Shown here piece by piece: positions 35,922 through 48,100 of a stretch of DNA of 64,000 nt. The DNA comes from Macrostomum hystrix (Eukaryota > Platyhelminthes > Macrostomidae): the NCBI GenBank assembly GCA_950097015.1, contig CATNEN010000038.1, positions 20,620,001 to 20,684,000 on the forward strand, given 5' to 3'. How positions within the stretch are numbered: the first letter of the stretch is position 1; each line of letters starts with the position of its first letter. The notes under the pieces were generated by a model, which saw only the letters and a program-made list of their open reading frames with translations, was not told the DNA's origin and did no database searches. The translations under genes were made by a program, and so were the position numbers.

Positions 35922-36095
35922 TTACACCTGCCCATTTAGTTCCCATGTGCAGCAATTTGAAGGCAGTGGATAACTGTTCAGTCCATGGACTGGGGAGACA
36001 CCATACCCACCCTCAAATTCCGCAGCTAGTGCTGGTACCCATTTAACAGCTGGGTGAACTGAAGCAATGCACAGTTAAGTGTCTTGCTAATAAAC
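35922..36095 (-). mobile_element. SINE-B copy downstream of GPCR
   Basis: Complement-orientation body with cagtccatggactggggaga, gtgctggtacccatttaaca and gctgggtgaactgaagcaat. The tRNA head is missing. Confidence 0.75.
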
Positions 36096-36189
36096 AATAA
36101 AATGTATTCTATTCGGAGTACGTGATTTTAGAAATATACCAAACAAAAATGTTTCTATTTTATTCGTTTTTCTTATCTAAAGTAAGACT

Positions 36190-36650
36190 CATTGAGCCCT
36201 GTCTCATATAGCATTGAGCCCTCTCTCCTGTCTCATCTCGACCCTGTCTCCGCTCCGCCGTGTCTCATCTCTTTCCAGTCTCATCTCTACCCTGTCTCAT
36301 CTCTCCCCAGTCTCATCTCTCCCCAGTCTCATCTCTCCCCTGTCTCATCTCTCCCCAGTCTCATCTCTCCCCAGTCTCATCTCTCCCCTGTCTCATCTCT
36401 TCCCTGTCACATATCTCCCCTGTCTCATCTCTCCCCAGTCTCATCTCTCCCCAGTCTCATCTCTCCCGTCTCATCTCTCCCCAGTCTCATCTCTCCCGTC
36501 TCATCTCTCCCCTGTCTCATCTCTCCCGTCTCATCTCTCCCCTGTCTCATCTCTCCCGTCTCATCTCTCCCCTGTCTCATCCCTCCCCTGTCTCATCTCG
36601 CTCCTGTCTCATCTCTACCCAGTCTCGTCCCTCCCGTGTCTCATCGCTCT
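36190..36650. repeat. Minisatellite, 16-bp pyrimidine-rich monomer
   Basis: About 28 copies of gtctcatctctcccca or its cctg variant, with 14-bp deletion variants. All three + frames read as Ser/Pro/Leu-rich open frames. It is not coding. Confidence 0.93.
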
Positions 36651-37424
36651 ATTGTCAATCCAGTGTTTAATTGTCTATCTATTTTAGAGATCTAATAGTT
36701 TAAACACGATTTTCACGTACCAAAGCGTCATATCTACCTGCGATACTTTTTAATTGTTACAGATTTTTATTATTGATCTGACGTAATAGGACTTTTTTTA
36801 TAAGCCTTAACTTATAGAAATGGCAATATTCAATTGAAACGATATCGACGAACGAAGACTCGACAAACGATGGATGTTCCTTAATGTTAAACACAAGCTG
36901 GTTCAAACTTCAAACAAGGTTGTTTATCTACTAAATGACTTGTCTTGTCATGTATCATCATGTTGCAACAGGCAGCTCAGAATTTAATGCTAAACCATTG
37001 AGAGCTAAAGCAAGCATAATTTCCCTTTTTTATTATATACCTTCCGTTTGATGCTTCATTTGGTCCTTGAGGCTTTGTTTGAGGCAATTTCCGAAAGTTC
37101 CGGCTGAACACACGACTATAGAGAGGAAGCATATCTGTAGATTGGCAATCTGTTTGTTAGCGATATAATAATCATATCATGATGATGGCAGACAGTGGCC
37201 AGCTGTTTAACGAAAAATTCTTTTTCTGTATAGCTTAAGACAGACTATTCTGTCTCCTGAGCAATTTGAGCTCACACAGGTGTTTTAAACCGAAATGAAA
37301 GCGCTGCCTATTCCCTTGAGAATTCTTGAGCAAAGGATTCGATTTCTACCAGCTTGAGAAAATTTGGATTTAAAGAAAAAAAATCGACTCGGACACAGAT
37401 GAATCTCGACAGTGAAATCAAGAT
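36651..37424. other. Intergenic, no feature recognised
   Basis: AT-rich sequence between a pyrimidine-rich array and a SINE. Nothing else was supported. Confidence 0.4.
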
Positions 37425-37645
37425 GGTCAGCCATTTGGGCGCAGCCGCGGAAGGAAGGCTTGGGACCCTTGAGGGCCAACCTCCAAGGCATAGTGAGAGT
37501 ATACACAGCCTGACGATGAGAAAGTCAAGGCAGATGCGCACCTGTGTGAGCGTGTGCCTGACTATCTGAGTGCGTGTGTGCTCAGGAGTCAACAGAATGG
37601 GCAGAATTGCTTCCTCGCTGGCTGCGGTTCTAGTGTCACAAAATG
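37425..37645 (+). mobile_element. SINE-A copy, 5'-truncated
   Basis: Body with gggcgcagccgcggaagg, cctgacgatgagaaagtcaa and gtgtgctcaggagtcaacag. The tRNA-like head is lost. Confidence 0.7.
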
Positions 37646-37654
37646 CGAAGACAA

Positions 37655-38450
37655 GCGTCGGTTGACAAAACTCGGTTAACAAAACTTCAGTAGACAAAGC
37701 TCGGTAGACAAACCTCGGTAGACAAAACTCGGTTGACAAAATTCGGTTGACAAAACTCAGTTGACAAATCTCGGTTGAAAACCTCGGTTGATAAAACTCG
37801 GTTGACAAACCTCGGTAGACAAAACTCGGTTGACAAACCTCAGTCGACAAACCTCGGTTGAAAAAACTCAGTAGACAAACTTCGGTAGACAACGCTCGGT
37901 TGACAAAACTCGGTTGACAAATCTCGGTTGAAAACCTCGGTTGATAAAACTCGGTTGACAAACCTCGGTAGACAAAACTCGGTTGACAAACTCGGTTGAC
38001 AAAACTCAGTAGACAAACTTCGGTAGACAACGCTCGGTTGACAAAACTCGGTTGACAAATCTCGGTTGAAAACCTCGGTTGATAAAACTCGGTTGACAAA
38101 CCTCGGTAGACAAAACTCGGTTGACAAACCTCAGTTGACAAAACTCGGTTGACAAACCTCAGTCGACAAACCTCGGTTGAAAAAACTCAGTAGACAAGGC
38201 TTGTTTGACAAGGCTCGTTAGACAAAATTTGGTTGACAAACCTCAGTCGACAAACCTAGCTCGGTTGACAAAGCTCGGTAGACAAAACTCGGTTGACAAA
38301 CTCGGTTGACAAAACTCAGTAGACAAACTTCGGTAGACAACGCTCGGTTGACAAAACTCGGTTGACAAACTCGGTTGAAAAAACTCGGTTGACAAACTCG
38401 GTTGACAAAACTCGGTTGACAAACCTAGGTTGACGAAGCTCGGTTGATCA
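37655..38450. repeat. Short-unit minisatellite, 14-16-bp monomer with larger repeats
   Basis: About 55 copies of gacaaaactcggtt-type units. A longer block with tgaaaacctcggttgataaa recurs near 37783, 37928 and 38066, a higher-order structure. Confidence 0.92.
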
Positions 38451-38868
38451 GACACGTCTTGGTATATAAAGGTCACTCAGCTGCGCACAATACTTAGTGA
38501 ACAAAACTTCGTACGCTAACTGCAGTGGACAATCTCGGCGGTTAATCTCCGCATTAATTTCTTTGATTCTAATTCCTACTTACAGTAGTAAATATTTAAC
38601 AGTTAGTGCTTAGTGCTTTATGATTGGGAGCAGCAATCATCTTCAGTATAAAACAAAATTGAAAGACGAAAATAAATGGATCCTTATCTAATGCCTAAAT
38701 ATAATTTAATGCTTAAATCGCATATGCTTTTGACATAGACGGTATAAAAATGTCTCTGAATTTTGAATTGTTTATTCTGAATAATCTATTTTCGATATCA
38801 GTTGAGAATAAACTAATAGCGGCGGCTGTATTACACACCCATGCAAGTCTGCTTGCCGAACATCGCCC

Positions 38869-40974
38869 ATGACAACCTCACCGCGGCGGCATCAACAGTC
38901 CTGTACAAATATGCGTCCAATAATCGTTAACGGATTTAATATAACAAACAAGCAGAAAATGTATCCGTTAAAATCCACTTTGTCATTGGCTTCCATTGCT
39001 ACGCATCAGCAGCAGCAGCAGCTGGACACGCAAAAGAAGGAACAACTCGACATTTGTCACAGACTAATGGGTCGACTTGGCTTGAGTCTGCCATTGCTCA
39101 AATCTGGAGCATCGGCCAATGCGCAACTTACGTGGTGTCGGTGAGTCCAGAGACTTTTGACGGGTTAATCACCAGGGATGGTCAGCTTTTAGATTCTATC
39201 AGATGCTGCTGCTGATAGTATAGGTCAGTTTAAATAGATTCTAGAGTCACAATTGGTCAGTTTATTAAGAGAACTACCAAGCAGCTTCGTCTAGATAAAG
39301 GTCGGTGACCACCGAAGTCGAAGATGATGCAGGCACACGCTCTGCTGATAAAGTTTGAAGGCCTGGCAAGGCCGCACTGAGGCGCCGTGCTAGTTCGTGT
39401 ATGGTGGTATGAAATACACTAGCTCTTATAGGAAAATGAGACCTCGTCAGACCTCGTTGAATATCTCGTCCGTCTGAAGGGCTGGGGACTTATCGTTTTA
39501 GAAGATGCGCAACAAAAGTTGGATCGTTTTCTTGAGTTTCGTGTGCTTGCGTTGCTCTGTTCGGGTGCAGCAAAAATAATTGTTTGGGGCGGAATTTCTA
39601 CCCCTTGATATACAAAACGGGTGGCAAAATGGCTTGGTAGTCCTACTGTTAAATAGGTTCCAGAGTCTTCGATGGTCAGTCTGTAGGTTCCAGACAATGG
39701 ATAGGTAGGCCCTGGAGTCACTGTCTCGCCTTTGTAATTTCAACTGTCAGTCAGCTGCTCGAGGCATGCGATCAGTTCCGTCGCGACCGGGACCAACTGT
39801 CTGTGCGACTTCAGCAGAGCGATCGACAACTGGCCGAGATTCGTCGGCAGTTGACGGCTATCCAGAAGCAGAAGTGGTCGAGCTCATTCAGCAAGAAGAC
39901 GGAGCAGCTGCACAGTCCGCCTCAGCGAGATGTCCATCCGACATCTACGAAGAAGCTGCAGCCTAGGGAGCCGGCGCAGTTAAACTGGGAGTCGCGTTAT
40001 TCTCTGAGCGTGCGGCCCACGCAGATTCCTCGTCAAGCTTCAGGTTCATCTTCAGGCTCGCTAACCAATAGTGTCACGAGCTCTCTGTCGACAAACTCGA
40101 TGGCTGAGCGCGCCGCCAAAGTGCGCAAAGTGTTCAACGGCGCAAGTATTTTATCGTCAACTCAGTCCACAATGCAAACGCAAACGTTGAGAAAGTCGCA
40201 GAATATGTGAGAGCATTGTGATGTCGCCCTCGTCAAATGAGTGTTCGATGTGATTTAATAATTAGTCGGTAGGTCCGTAGGTAGGGATAGAATGAATTGC
40301 TAATCCATCTCGAACCCTAAATGACTTTTCATCTTGATGAAGTAATAGAATGGATTGCTAATCTATCCCAATGGATGAAGGAATAGAATGGATTGCTAAT
40401 CCATCTCCGATAGATGAAGGAATAGAATGGATTGCTAATCTATCCCAATGGATAAAGGAATATATAACGGATTGCTTATCTATCTACAATGGAAGAAGGA
40501 ATAGAATATATTTCTATTGTATTCCCAATGAATAAACGAAATTAATGAGTTAATGAAGAAGGAATATAATCGATGAATTGGTTATCCAGCCCATATTAGG
40601 GGAAAAGGTAATAGTAAGCAACTATGTTCTATTTTTAAGGAAAGCTAAATTCATGTCTAAAATATTTTTTCGCAACACACAGTCAAAGCTATAATATCAG
40701 ATATCTCATTTTTAGACCCAAAAGCGCCAACCGTGGTTTCTCATTGTTGTCGAACGCTGGTAATTCGACTGTAAAATTGCACCAGCAAATTTTCGAAGAA
40801 GAACAGCACAGGCAGTGGAAGCCAGTAAAACAACAGAGACAACCGATGCAGGGGACTCGCACTAGTCGGCGAAAATCACGTGACACTGTTGACCTTGACG
40901 TGGAATCAGTGCGACGTCACTGGCGTTCGCGAACCTTCGACAAATCGGAGGCTAATGGCAACGATTTCTCATAA
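38869..40974 (+). CDS. Unidentified coiled-coil protein (three exons)
   Basis: Not recognised. Exons 38869-39140, 39751-40206 and 40716-40974 join in phases 2 and 2, giving about 328 residues. Exon 1 has a Gln/Lys-rich stretch, then CHRLMGRLGLSLPLLKSG. Exon 2 opens with a heptad-rich segment, QLLEACDQFRRDRDQLSVRL, continuing to about 50 residues of likely coiled coil. A Ser/Thr-rich linker follows, then AERAAKVRKVFNGAS. Exon 3 contains a polar, Gln/Arg-rich tail (TRTSRRKSRDTVDLDVES). Clean GT-AG sites with matched phases and a charged helical segment argue for a real gene. The N-terminus is uncertain: an overlapping frame from 38842 (starting MQVCLPN) or missing upstream exons are possible. 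It could be a cytoskeletal or centrosomal protein, but that is only a guess from composition. Confidence 0.6.
39283..39580 (+). mobile_element. Dispersed repeat family C, copy 3, in coiled-coil gene intron 1
   Basis: Shares aaaggtcggtgaccaccgaa, gaaggcctggcaaggccgca and gaatatctcg with the copies at 5810 and 32515. It extends through gatgcgcaacaaaa. Confidence 0.65.
40270..40560. repeat. Tandem repeat, about 38-bp unit, coiled-coil gene intron 2
   Basis: About six imperfect copies share ggaatagaatggattgctaa and tccatctc or tatcccaatgg. Confidence 0.8.
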
Positions 40975-41679
40975 AAGTTCATCAGGACTATTTGTACTGC
41001 TCAGGAGTATAGGGCTAATTGTATAGGCTAATGATTTTTTATCTACTTTAAAAAGCACGCGCTGTGTGCGTGAAAGCTTCAATATTGGGGTGGTGGCTCT
41101 CTGCAAAGAGTAGGCATATGTACATTTTATTGATTTTCCGCGGTTCCACTTGAATAGTTAGTTTAGAATCCTGTTCATGTACAGTACAGAGGTCTTGGAG
41201 AAAGTTGAGATAAGCTAATTAGCAGACTAATAATAAGGCTATTTAATTATGTCAAGCTAAACAAGGCTTCTGCATGTCGACTCTTTTAAGTTGTAGTCTT
41301 TTAAGTACGAGCATATATCATTCCCTCGGTTGTTTAAGCGAGCCATTTTTTGTTTGCTAACTTTTCTTTTTTACAAAGGATCGATTGCATAGTATAAAAT
41401 AAAAGTAACCTTCAAAAAACTTTAATAACCAACTCCATTTAAGGAGTCGACAAAGGTATGTTTTGAAGCGGTCAAATCAAATGAGTTAACTTAAAATGCA
41501 TCAATCAACTTTAGCTGCATTAGGTGTTTAACTGAATTTTTTGTTAGAAATATTTACTTTCATCTAATTATTTTGACAAGGGGCGTGTAATTGTGTCCAT
41601 CGAGCGGCACTTAAAAAAACAAATATTTTTTCATGAAATGGCCGCACAGACAAGTTTCTTCAGTGAATTTCTTTAACTT
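40975..41679. other. Convergent intergenic region
   Basis: Lies between the plus-strand coiled-coil gene and the minus-strand nicotinic gene, with no other gene seen. An AATAAA on the minus strand near 41131 could serve the nicotinic gene. Confidence 0.4.
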
Positions 41680-41688
41680 AAAGTAAAT

Positions 41689-42002
41689 GGGGAGGGTTTC
41701 ACAAACTCGAAATTTCACAACGTCGAAAGCACCTTTCTTCACAAGGTCGAAACTTCACAACATCGAAACTAAAATAGCAGCTACCTTCACTAGGTCGAAA
41801 CTTCATAAGCTCGAAACTTCACAACGTCGAAAGCTTTAGCAAGAGATTTCATAGCTGCTATCAAGGTAGCTGGTATTTTAGTTTTCGACCTTGTGAAGAA
41901 AGCTGCTTTCGACCTTGTGAAAATTCGAGCTTGTGAAGTTTCGACCTTATGAAAAAAATTGCTTTTCGGTGTTGTGAAATTTCGAGCTTGTGATAGCACC
42001 CC
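41689..42002. mobile_element. Inverted-repeat MITE, 314 bp, 9-bp target duplication
   Basis: Terminal inverted repeats of about 42 bp: both ends read GGGG, then TCACAA, then CTCGAAATTTCACAAC going inward. The arms continue as alternating TTCACAAG and GTCGAAA sub-repeats, so the element can fold into a long hairpin. Perfect AAAGTAAAT direct repeats flank it at 41680-41688 and 42003-42011. There is no transposase. A 9-bp duplication fits Mutator-like non-autonomous elements (inference). Confidence 0.88.
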
Positions 42003-42118
42003 AAAGTAAATAATACTCGTAGTTTAACAGTTTTTGCTCCGCTTTACTTGATGCTACGAGTATATTGTTTAGAGTCTTTGATAAGTTTGAGGCGGCTATA
42101 TGGAGGCAAGGTTCTCAT

Positions 42119-45100
42119 TCAGTCATCATGATCGATAAAGTTCTGAACGTTCTCCTTTCGTCTTGGTATGAACAGCAGCAGAAAGGTGGTCAGCAGGACA
42201 ATATAGAGCATGAAGAATAGCCGGTCGAGCACCTGGGCCAAGGTGCGCCACTCGACTGCCATCAGATTCCGGGCTTCAGTGTCCCGCTTTCGGCCCAGGA
42301 AGAGCCTGATGAAGCGACCGATTTCTCTAAGGTCGTTTTCAACTTCCGGCGGGCAGGTTAGCCGAAGTCGGTGATTAGCAGCGCCGGTCGCTGTCACGTG
42401 CGGCAACGACGAAAATGGTTTCTGTTGTCGTCGAGGTCGCTTGGAGTGGACGGCTGCACGGCGCGCGGCCGCCTCACTACTGGGCAACGACAGGTACTGG
42501 CGAGGCTGCGGACGGCGATTCTGTGTCGGCTGCTGCTGCTGCTGCTGACTGTAGAAAGGGTTGCCATCTTCGTCGGAAGATTCATGGCGTAGAAGAACTC
42601 GACGCTCGAAGGACAGCGGCACGCTGCGCTGCACCATAAACAGGCGGCCAAGACCCTCGATCATGATCTGATTGTAGGCATTGCATTGTTTCAAGTGGGG
42701 TATAATTAAGTACCTTTATAGGTAAAATCATATTTTTTTTTTGTTGTTTGAAACACAAAAATATTAATCGCCTCACCCTCCTGACAATGGGAGGCATTGG
42801 CCCGCTTCTGTCGCCATGGAAGTGCAAGTTAACGATGAGCACAGCAACAAATGTCGAGAAGGTGATTAGTCCCATGTTGACGCAGTAATAGCACCCTGAA
42901 ATGATGACCACATAAATTACTTGTTTGATTATATACTATTAGTTCGGACTATTTTGTAGCTTGTCAAACGAGCTGCAATTATCAGCGATGCAAATTCGAT
43001 AATTAGGAATCTTTTGGGAGCGTTCAAAAGCATGTGTTGTCTTGTGTGCATCCAATTATATCGATTCGTCTAATTTGTTAATCGATTTCTAAATAAATTT
43101 AGAAGCTCATTAACTGAGAAAATTAGTAAAACCATTTAAGGGCATCATTGATCTCGGATATTACTTTTATATATGACTTGAATTCAAGCCAAGTCGCCTA
43201 GAATAAACTGCACACTCGTAAGCGCTTTCTAGCCTATATACGGGCGTATATATGCACTCACCAATTAGTGGAAACGCCTCCACAGCGCTTGGTATCAGCT
43301 CCGCCAAAAGCAGCAGCAAAATAAAGAAGGCCACGAAGATATTCATTCCTAAAGTGAGATTTCGGATGTTAATTGATCCACAATGCGAAAGTCACATCAC
43401 TTAGTTTCATTCATGAACAAACTTCCGATTGACAATGCACTATATCATACTCGTAAAAATGTGTAAGTGGGAACAGTTTGAGTATTTTCTTAAGTCCTGA
43501 ATCGAAAACTTGCATCGTAACTCTAAGCTAACACCATTTGGCTTCTGACGTAAACAATCATCAAAGTACGTCGTGAACGTTTGGCTTCTGACGTAAACAA
43601 TCATCAAAGTACGTCGTGAACGTTTGGCTTCTGACGTAAACAATCATCAAAGTACGTCGTGAACGTTTGGCTTCTGACGTAAACAATCATCAAAGTACGT
43701 CGTGAACGTTTGGCTTCTGACGTAAACAATCATCAAAGTACGTCGTGAACGTTTGGCTTCTGACGTAAACAATCATCAAAGTACGTCGTGAACGTTTGGC
43801 TTCTGACGTAAACAATCATCAAAGTACGTCGTGATCGTTTGGCTTCTGACGTAAACAATCATCAAAGTACGTCGTGAACGTTTGGCTTCTGACGTAAACA
43901 ATCATCAAAGTACGTCGTGAACGTTTGGCTTCTGACGTAAACAATCATCAAAGTACGTCGTGAACGTTTGGCTTCTGACGTAAACAATCATCAAAGTACG
44001 TCGTGATCGTTTGGCTTCTGACGTAAACAATCATCAAAGTACGTCGTGAACGTTTGGCTTCTGACGTAAACAATCATCAAAGTACGTCGTGATCGTTTGG
44101 CTTCTGACGTAAACAATCATCAAAGTACGTCGTGAACGTTTGGCTTCTGACGTAAACAATCATCAAAGTACGTCGTGATCGTTTGGCTTCTGACGTAAAC
44201 AATCATCAAAGTACGTCGTGATCGTTTGGCTTCTGGCGTAAACAATCATCAAAGTACGTCGTGAACGTTTGGCTTCTGACGTAAACAATCATCAAAGTAC
44301 GTCGTGAACGTTTGGCTTCTGACGTAAACAATCATCAAAGTACGTCGTGATCGTTTGGCTTCTGGCGTAAACAATCATCAAAGTACGTCGTGAACGTTTG
44401 GCTTCTGGCGTAAACAATCATCAAAGTACGTCGTGAACGTTTGGCTTCTGGCGTAAACAATCATCAAAGTACGTCGTGAACGTTTGGCTTCTGGCGTAAA
44501 ATATGAAAATATGAGGAAAACTCACTCGAAATCACTAATTACGAGTAGTTTTTTAGGTATTTGTTGCCATCATCAAGCTCGGGGCTCGAGAAAAGAAGGC
44601 AGTAGATATGCAATGGGAGAGCGCGCTGATTCTCTGCTACATCAAACTCTGCTCAAACCATATCTAAATAGTAGTGTTCTTTAACAGGCCAGATCCAGTT
44701 TTCATCCCACTCCTGTTTCAACTGATGTTATTCATCAGCTATGACGACTAACATTGGCTTTCCTGTTCCAGCGAGACAGAAACAGCACGCGATGCTTGTG
44801 AAGTGTGTCTTTCATACAGACAAGCTGCTGTCTGAGAAGACTCAGATAGAGGCTAAGTAGTCGGCCTGAAAGAGACTGAAAGAGAGAGACAGCGTCAGTG
44901 GAAACCTGCATATAATAGCAGCTATATGTTTTCCTGGTATACTGGCAAGGCAAGGCCCTCGGGCATCAGGGACAGGCAAACGCTGCGTGCAGCTTCTTCT
45001 ATAGTAGCTGTAATTTTCTACATCGCCATCATCATGGCAATTTTTTCTTCTGCCCATAAACTGTCAGCCTGTCTAGTGCCCAGCCCTTTTACAAAGGAGG

Positions 45101-48100
45101 GCGAGGGTTAGTTTTTAATAGCGTTGAGTGTCTGACTACACTTTGAGAGACCTACAGGGAAAGGTACGGACATGAACTAAGTCCCAGCATCTCAAATTAA
45201 AGCCTGCCACATTGTATAACTCATTACAGTAGCTGCAATCTTGCTAGCGGAAGCTAAGAACACAACAGCTGAAGTGACTTGGTCGACAGAAGACAATTAG
45301 TAGATGGGTGATGAACTCAATTGGTAGATGGGTAATGAACTCAATTGGTAGATGGATGATGGAACACAATTGGTAGATGAATGATGGAACTCAATTGGTA
45401 GATGCATGATGGAACACAATTGGTAGATGCATGATGGAACTCAATGGGTAGATGGATGATAGAACACAATGGGTAGATGCATGATGGAACTCAATGGGTA
45501 GATGCATGATGGAACTCAATGGGTAGATACATGATAGAACACAATGGGTAGATGCATGATGGAACTCAATGGGTAGATACATGATAGAACACAATGGGTA
45601 GATGCATGATGGAACTCAATGGGTAGATGCATGATGGAACTCAATGGGTAGATGCATGATGGAACTCAATGGGTAGATACATAATAGAACACAATGGGTA
45701 GATGCATGATGGAACACAATTGGTAGATGCATGATGGAACACAATTGGTAGATACATGATAGAACACAATGGGTAGATGCATGATGGAACTCAATGGGTA
45801 GATACATGATAGAACACAATGGGTAGATGCATGATGGAACACAATTGGTAGATGCATGATGGAACACAATTGGTAGATACATGATAGAACACAATGGGTA
45901 GATGCATGATGGAACTCAATTGGTAGATGCATGATGGAACACAATTGGTAGATGCATGATGGAACTCCATTGGTAGATACATGATGGAACTCAATTGGTA
46001 GATAAATGATGGAACTCAATGGGTAGATAAATGATGGAACTCAATGGGTAGATACATGATAGAACACAATGGGTAGATGCATGATGGAACACAATTGGTA
46101 GATGCATGATGGAACACAATTGGTAGATACATGATAGAACACAATGGGTAGATGCATGATGGAACTCAATGGGTAGATGCATGATGGAACACAATTGGTA
46201 GATAAATGATGGAACTCAATTGGTAGATACATGATAGAACACAATTGGTAGATGGATGATGGAACTCAATTGGTAGATGCATGATGGAACTCAATTGGTA
46301 GATACATGATGGAACTCAATTGGTAGATAAATGATGGAACTCAATGGGTAGATAAATGATGGAACTCAATGGGTAGATACATGATAGAACACAATGGGTA
46401 GATGCATGATGGAACACAATTGGTAGATGCATGATGGAACACAATTGGTAGATACATGATAGAACACAATGGGTAGATGCATGATGGAACTCAATGGGTA
46501 GATACATGATAGAACTCAATTGGTAGATAAATGATAGAACACAATGGGTAGATGCATGATGGAACTCAATTGGTAGATGCATGATGGAACACAATTGGTA
46601 GATGCATGATGGAACTCAATTGGTAGATACATGATGGAACACAATTGGTAGATGCATGATGGAACTCAATTGGTAGATGCATGATGGAACTCAATTGGTA
46701 GATACATGATGGAACTCAATGGGTAGATGCATGATGGAACTCAATGGGTAGATGCATGATGGAACACAATTGGTAGATACATGATAGAACACAATGGGTA
46801 GATGCATGATGGAACTCAATGGGTAGATGCATGATGGAACTCAATGGGTAGATAAATGATGGAACTCAATGGGTAGATACATGATAGAACACAATGGGTA
46901 GATGCATGATGGAACACAATGGGTAGATGCATGATGGAACTCAATTGGTAGATACATGATGGAACTCAATTGGTAGATAAATGATGGAACTCAATGGGTA
47001 GATAAATGATGGAACTCAATGGGTAGATACATGATAGAACACAATGGGTAGATGCATGATGGAACACAATTGGTAGATGCATGATGGAACACAATTGGTA
47101 GATACATGATAGAACACAATGGGTAGATGCATGATGGAACTCAATGGGTAGATGCATGATGGAACACAATTGGTAGATAAATGATGGAACTCAATTGGTA
47201 GATACATGATGGAACACAATTGGTAGATGGATGATGGAACTCAATTGGTAGATGCATGATGGAACTCAATTGGTAGATACATGATGGAACTCAATTGGTA
47301 GATAAATGATGGAACTCAATGGGTAGATAAATGATGGAACTCAATGGGTAGATACATGATAGAACACAATGGGTAGATGCATGATGGAACACAATTGGTA
47401 GATGCATGATGGAACACAATTGGTAGATACATGATAGAACACAATGGGTAGATGCATGATGGAACACAATTGGTAGATACATGATAGAACACAATGGGTA
47501 GATGCATGATGGAACTCAATGGGTAGATGCATGATGGAACTCAATGGGTAGATAAATGATGGAACTCAATGGGTAGATACATGATAGAACACAATGGGTA
47601 GATGCATGATGGAACACAATGGGTAGATGCATGATGGAACACAATTGGTAGATACATGATAGAACACAATGGGTAGATGCATGATGGAACTCAATGGGTA
47701 GATGCATGATGGAACACAATTGGTAGATGGATGATGGAACTCAATTGGTAGATGCATGATGGAACACAATTGGTAGATAAATGATGGAACTCAATTGGTA
47801 GATACATGATGGAACACAATTGGTAGATGGATGATGGAACTCAATTGGTAGATGCATGATGGAACTCAATTGGTAGATACATGATGGAACTCAATTGGTA
47901 GATAAATGATGGAACTCAATGGGTAGATAAATGATGGAACTCAATGGGTAGATACATGATAGAACACAATGGGTAGATGCATGATGGAACACAATTGGTA
48001 GATGCATGATGGAACACAATTGGTAGATACATGATAGAACACAATGGGTAGATGCATGATGGAACACAATTGGTAGATACATGATAGAACACAATGGGTA

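Noticed and set aside
43546-44505. CRISPR-like regular repeats
   Set aside because: Units are contiguous with no unique spacers and lie in an intron of an animal gene. The same holds for the other arrays.
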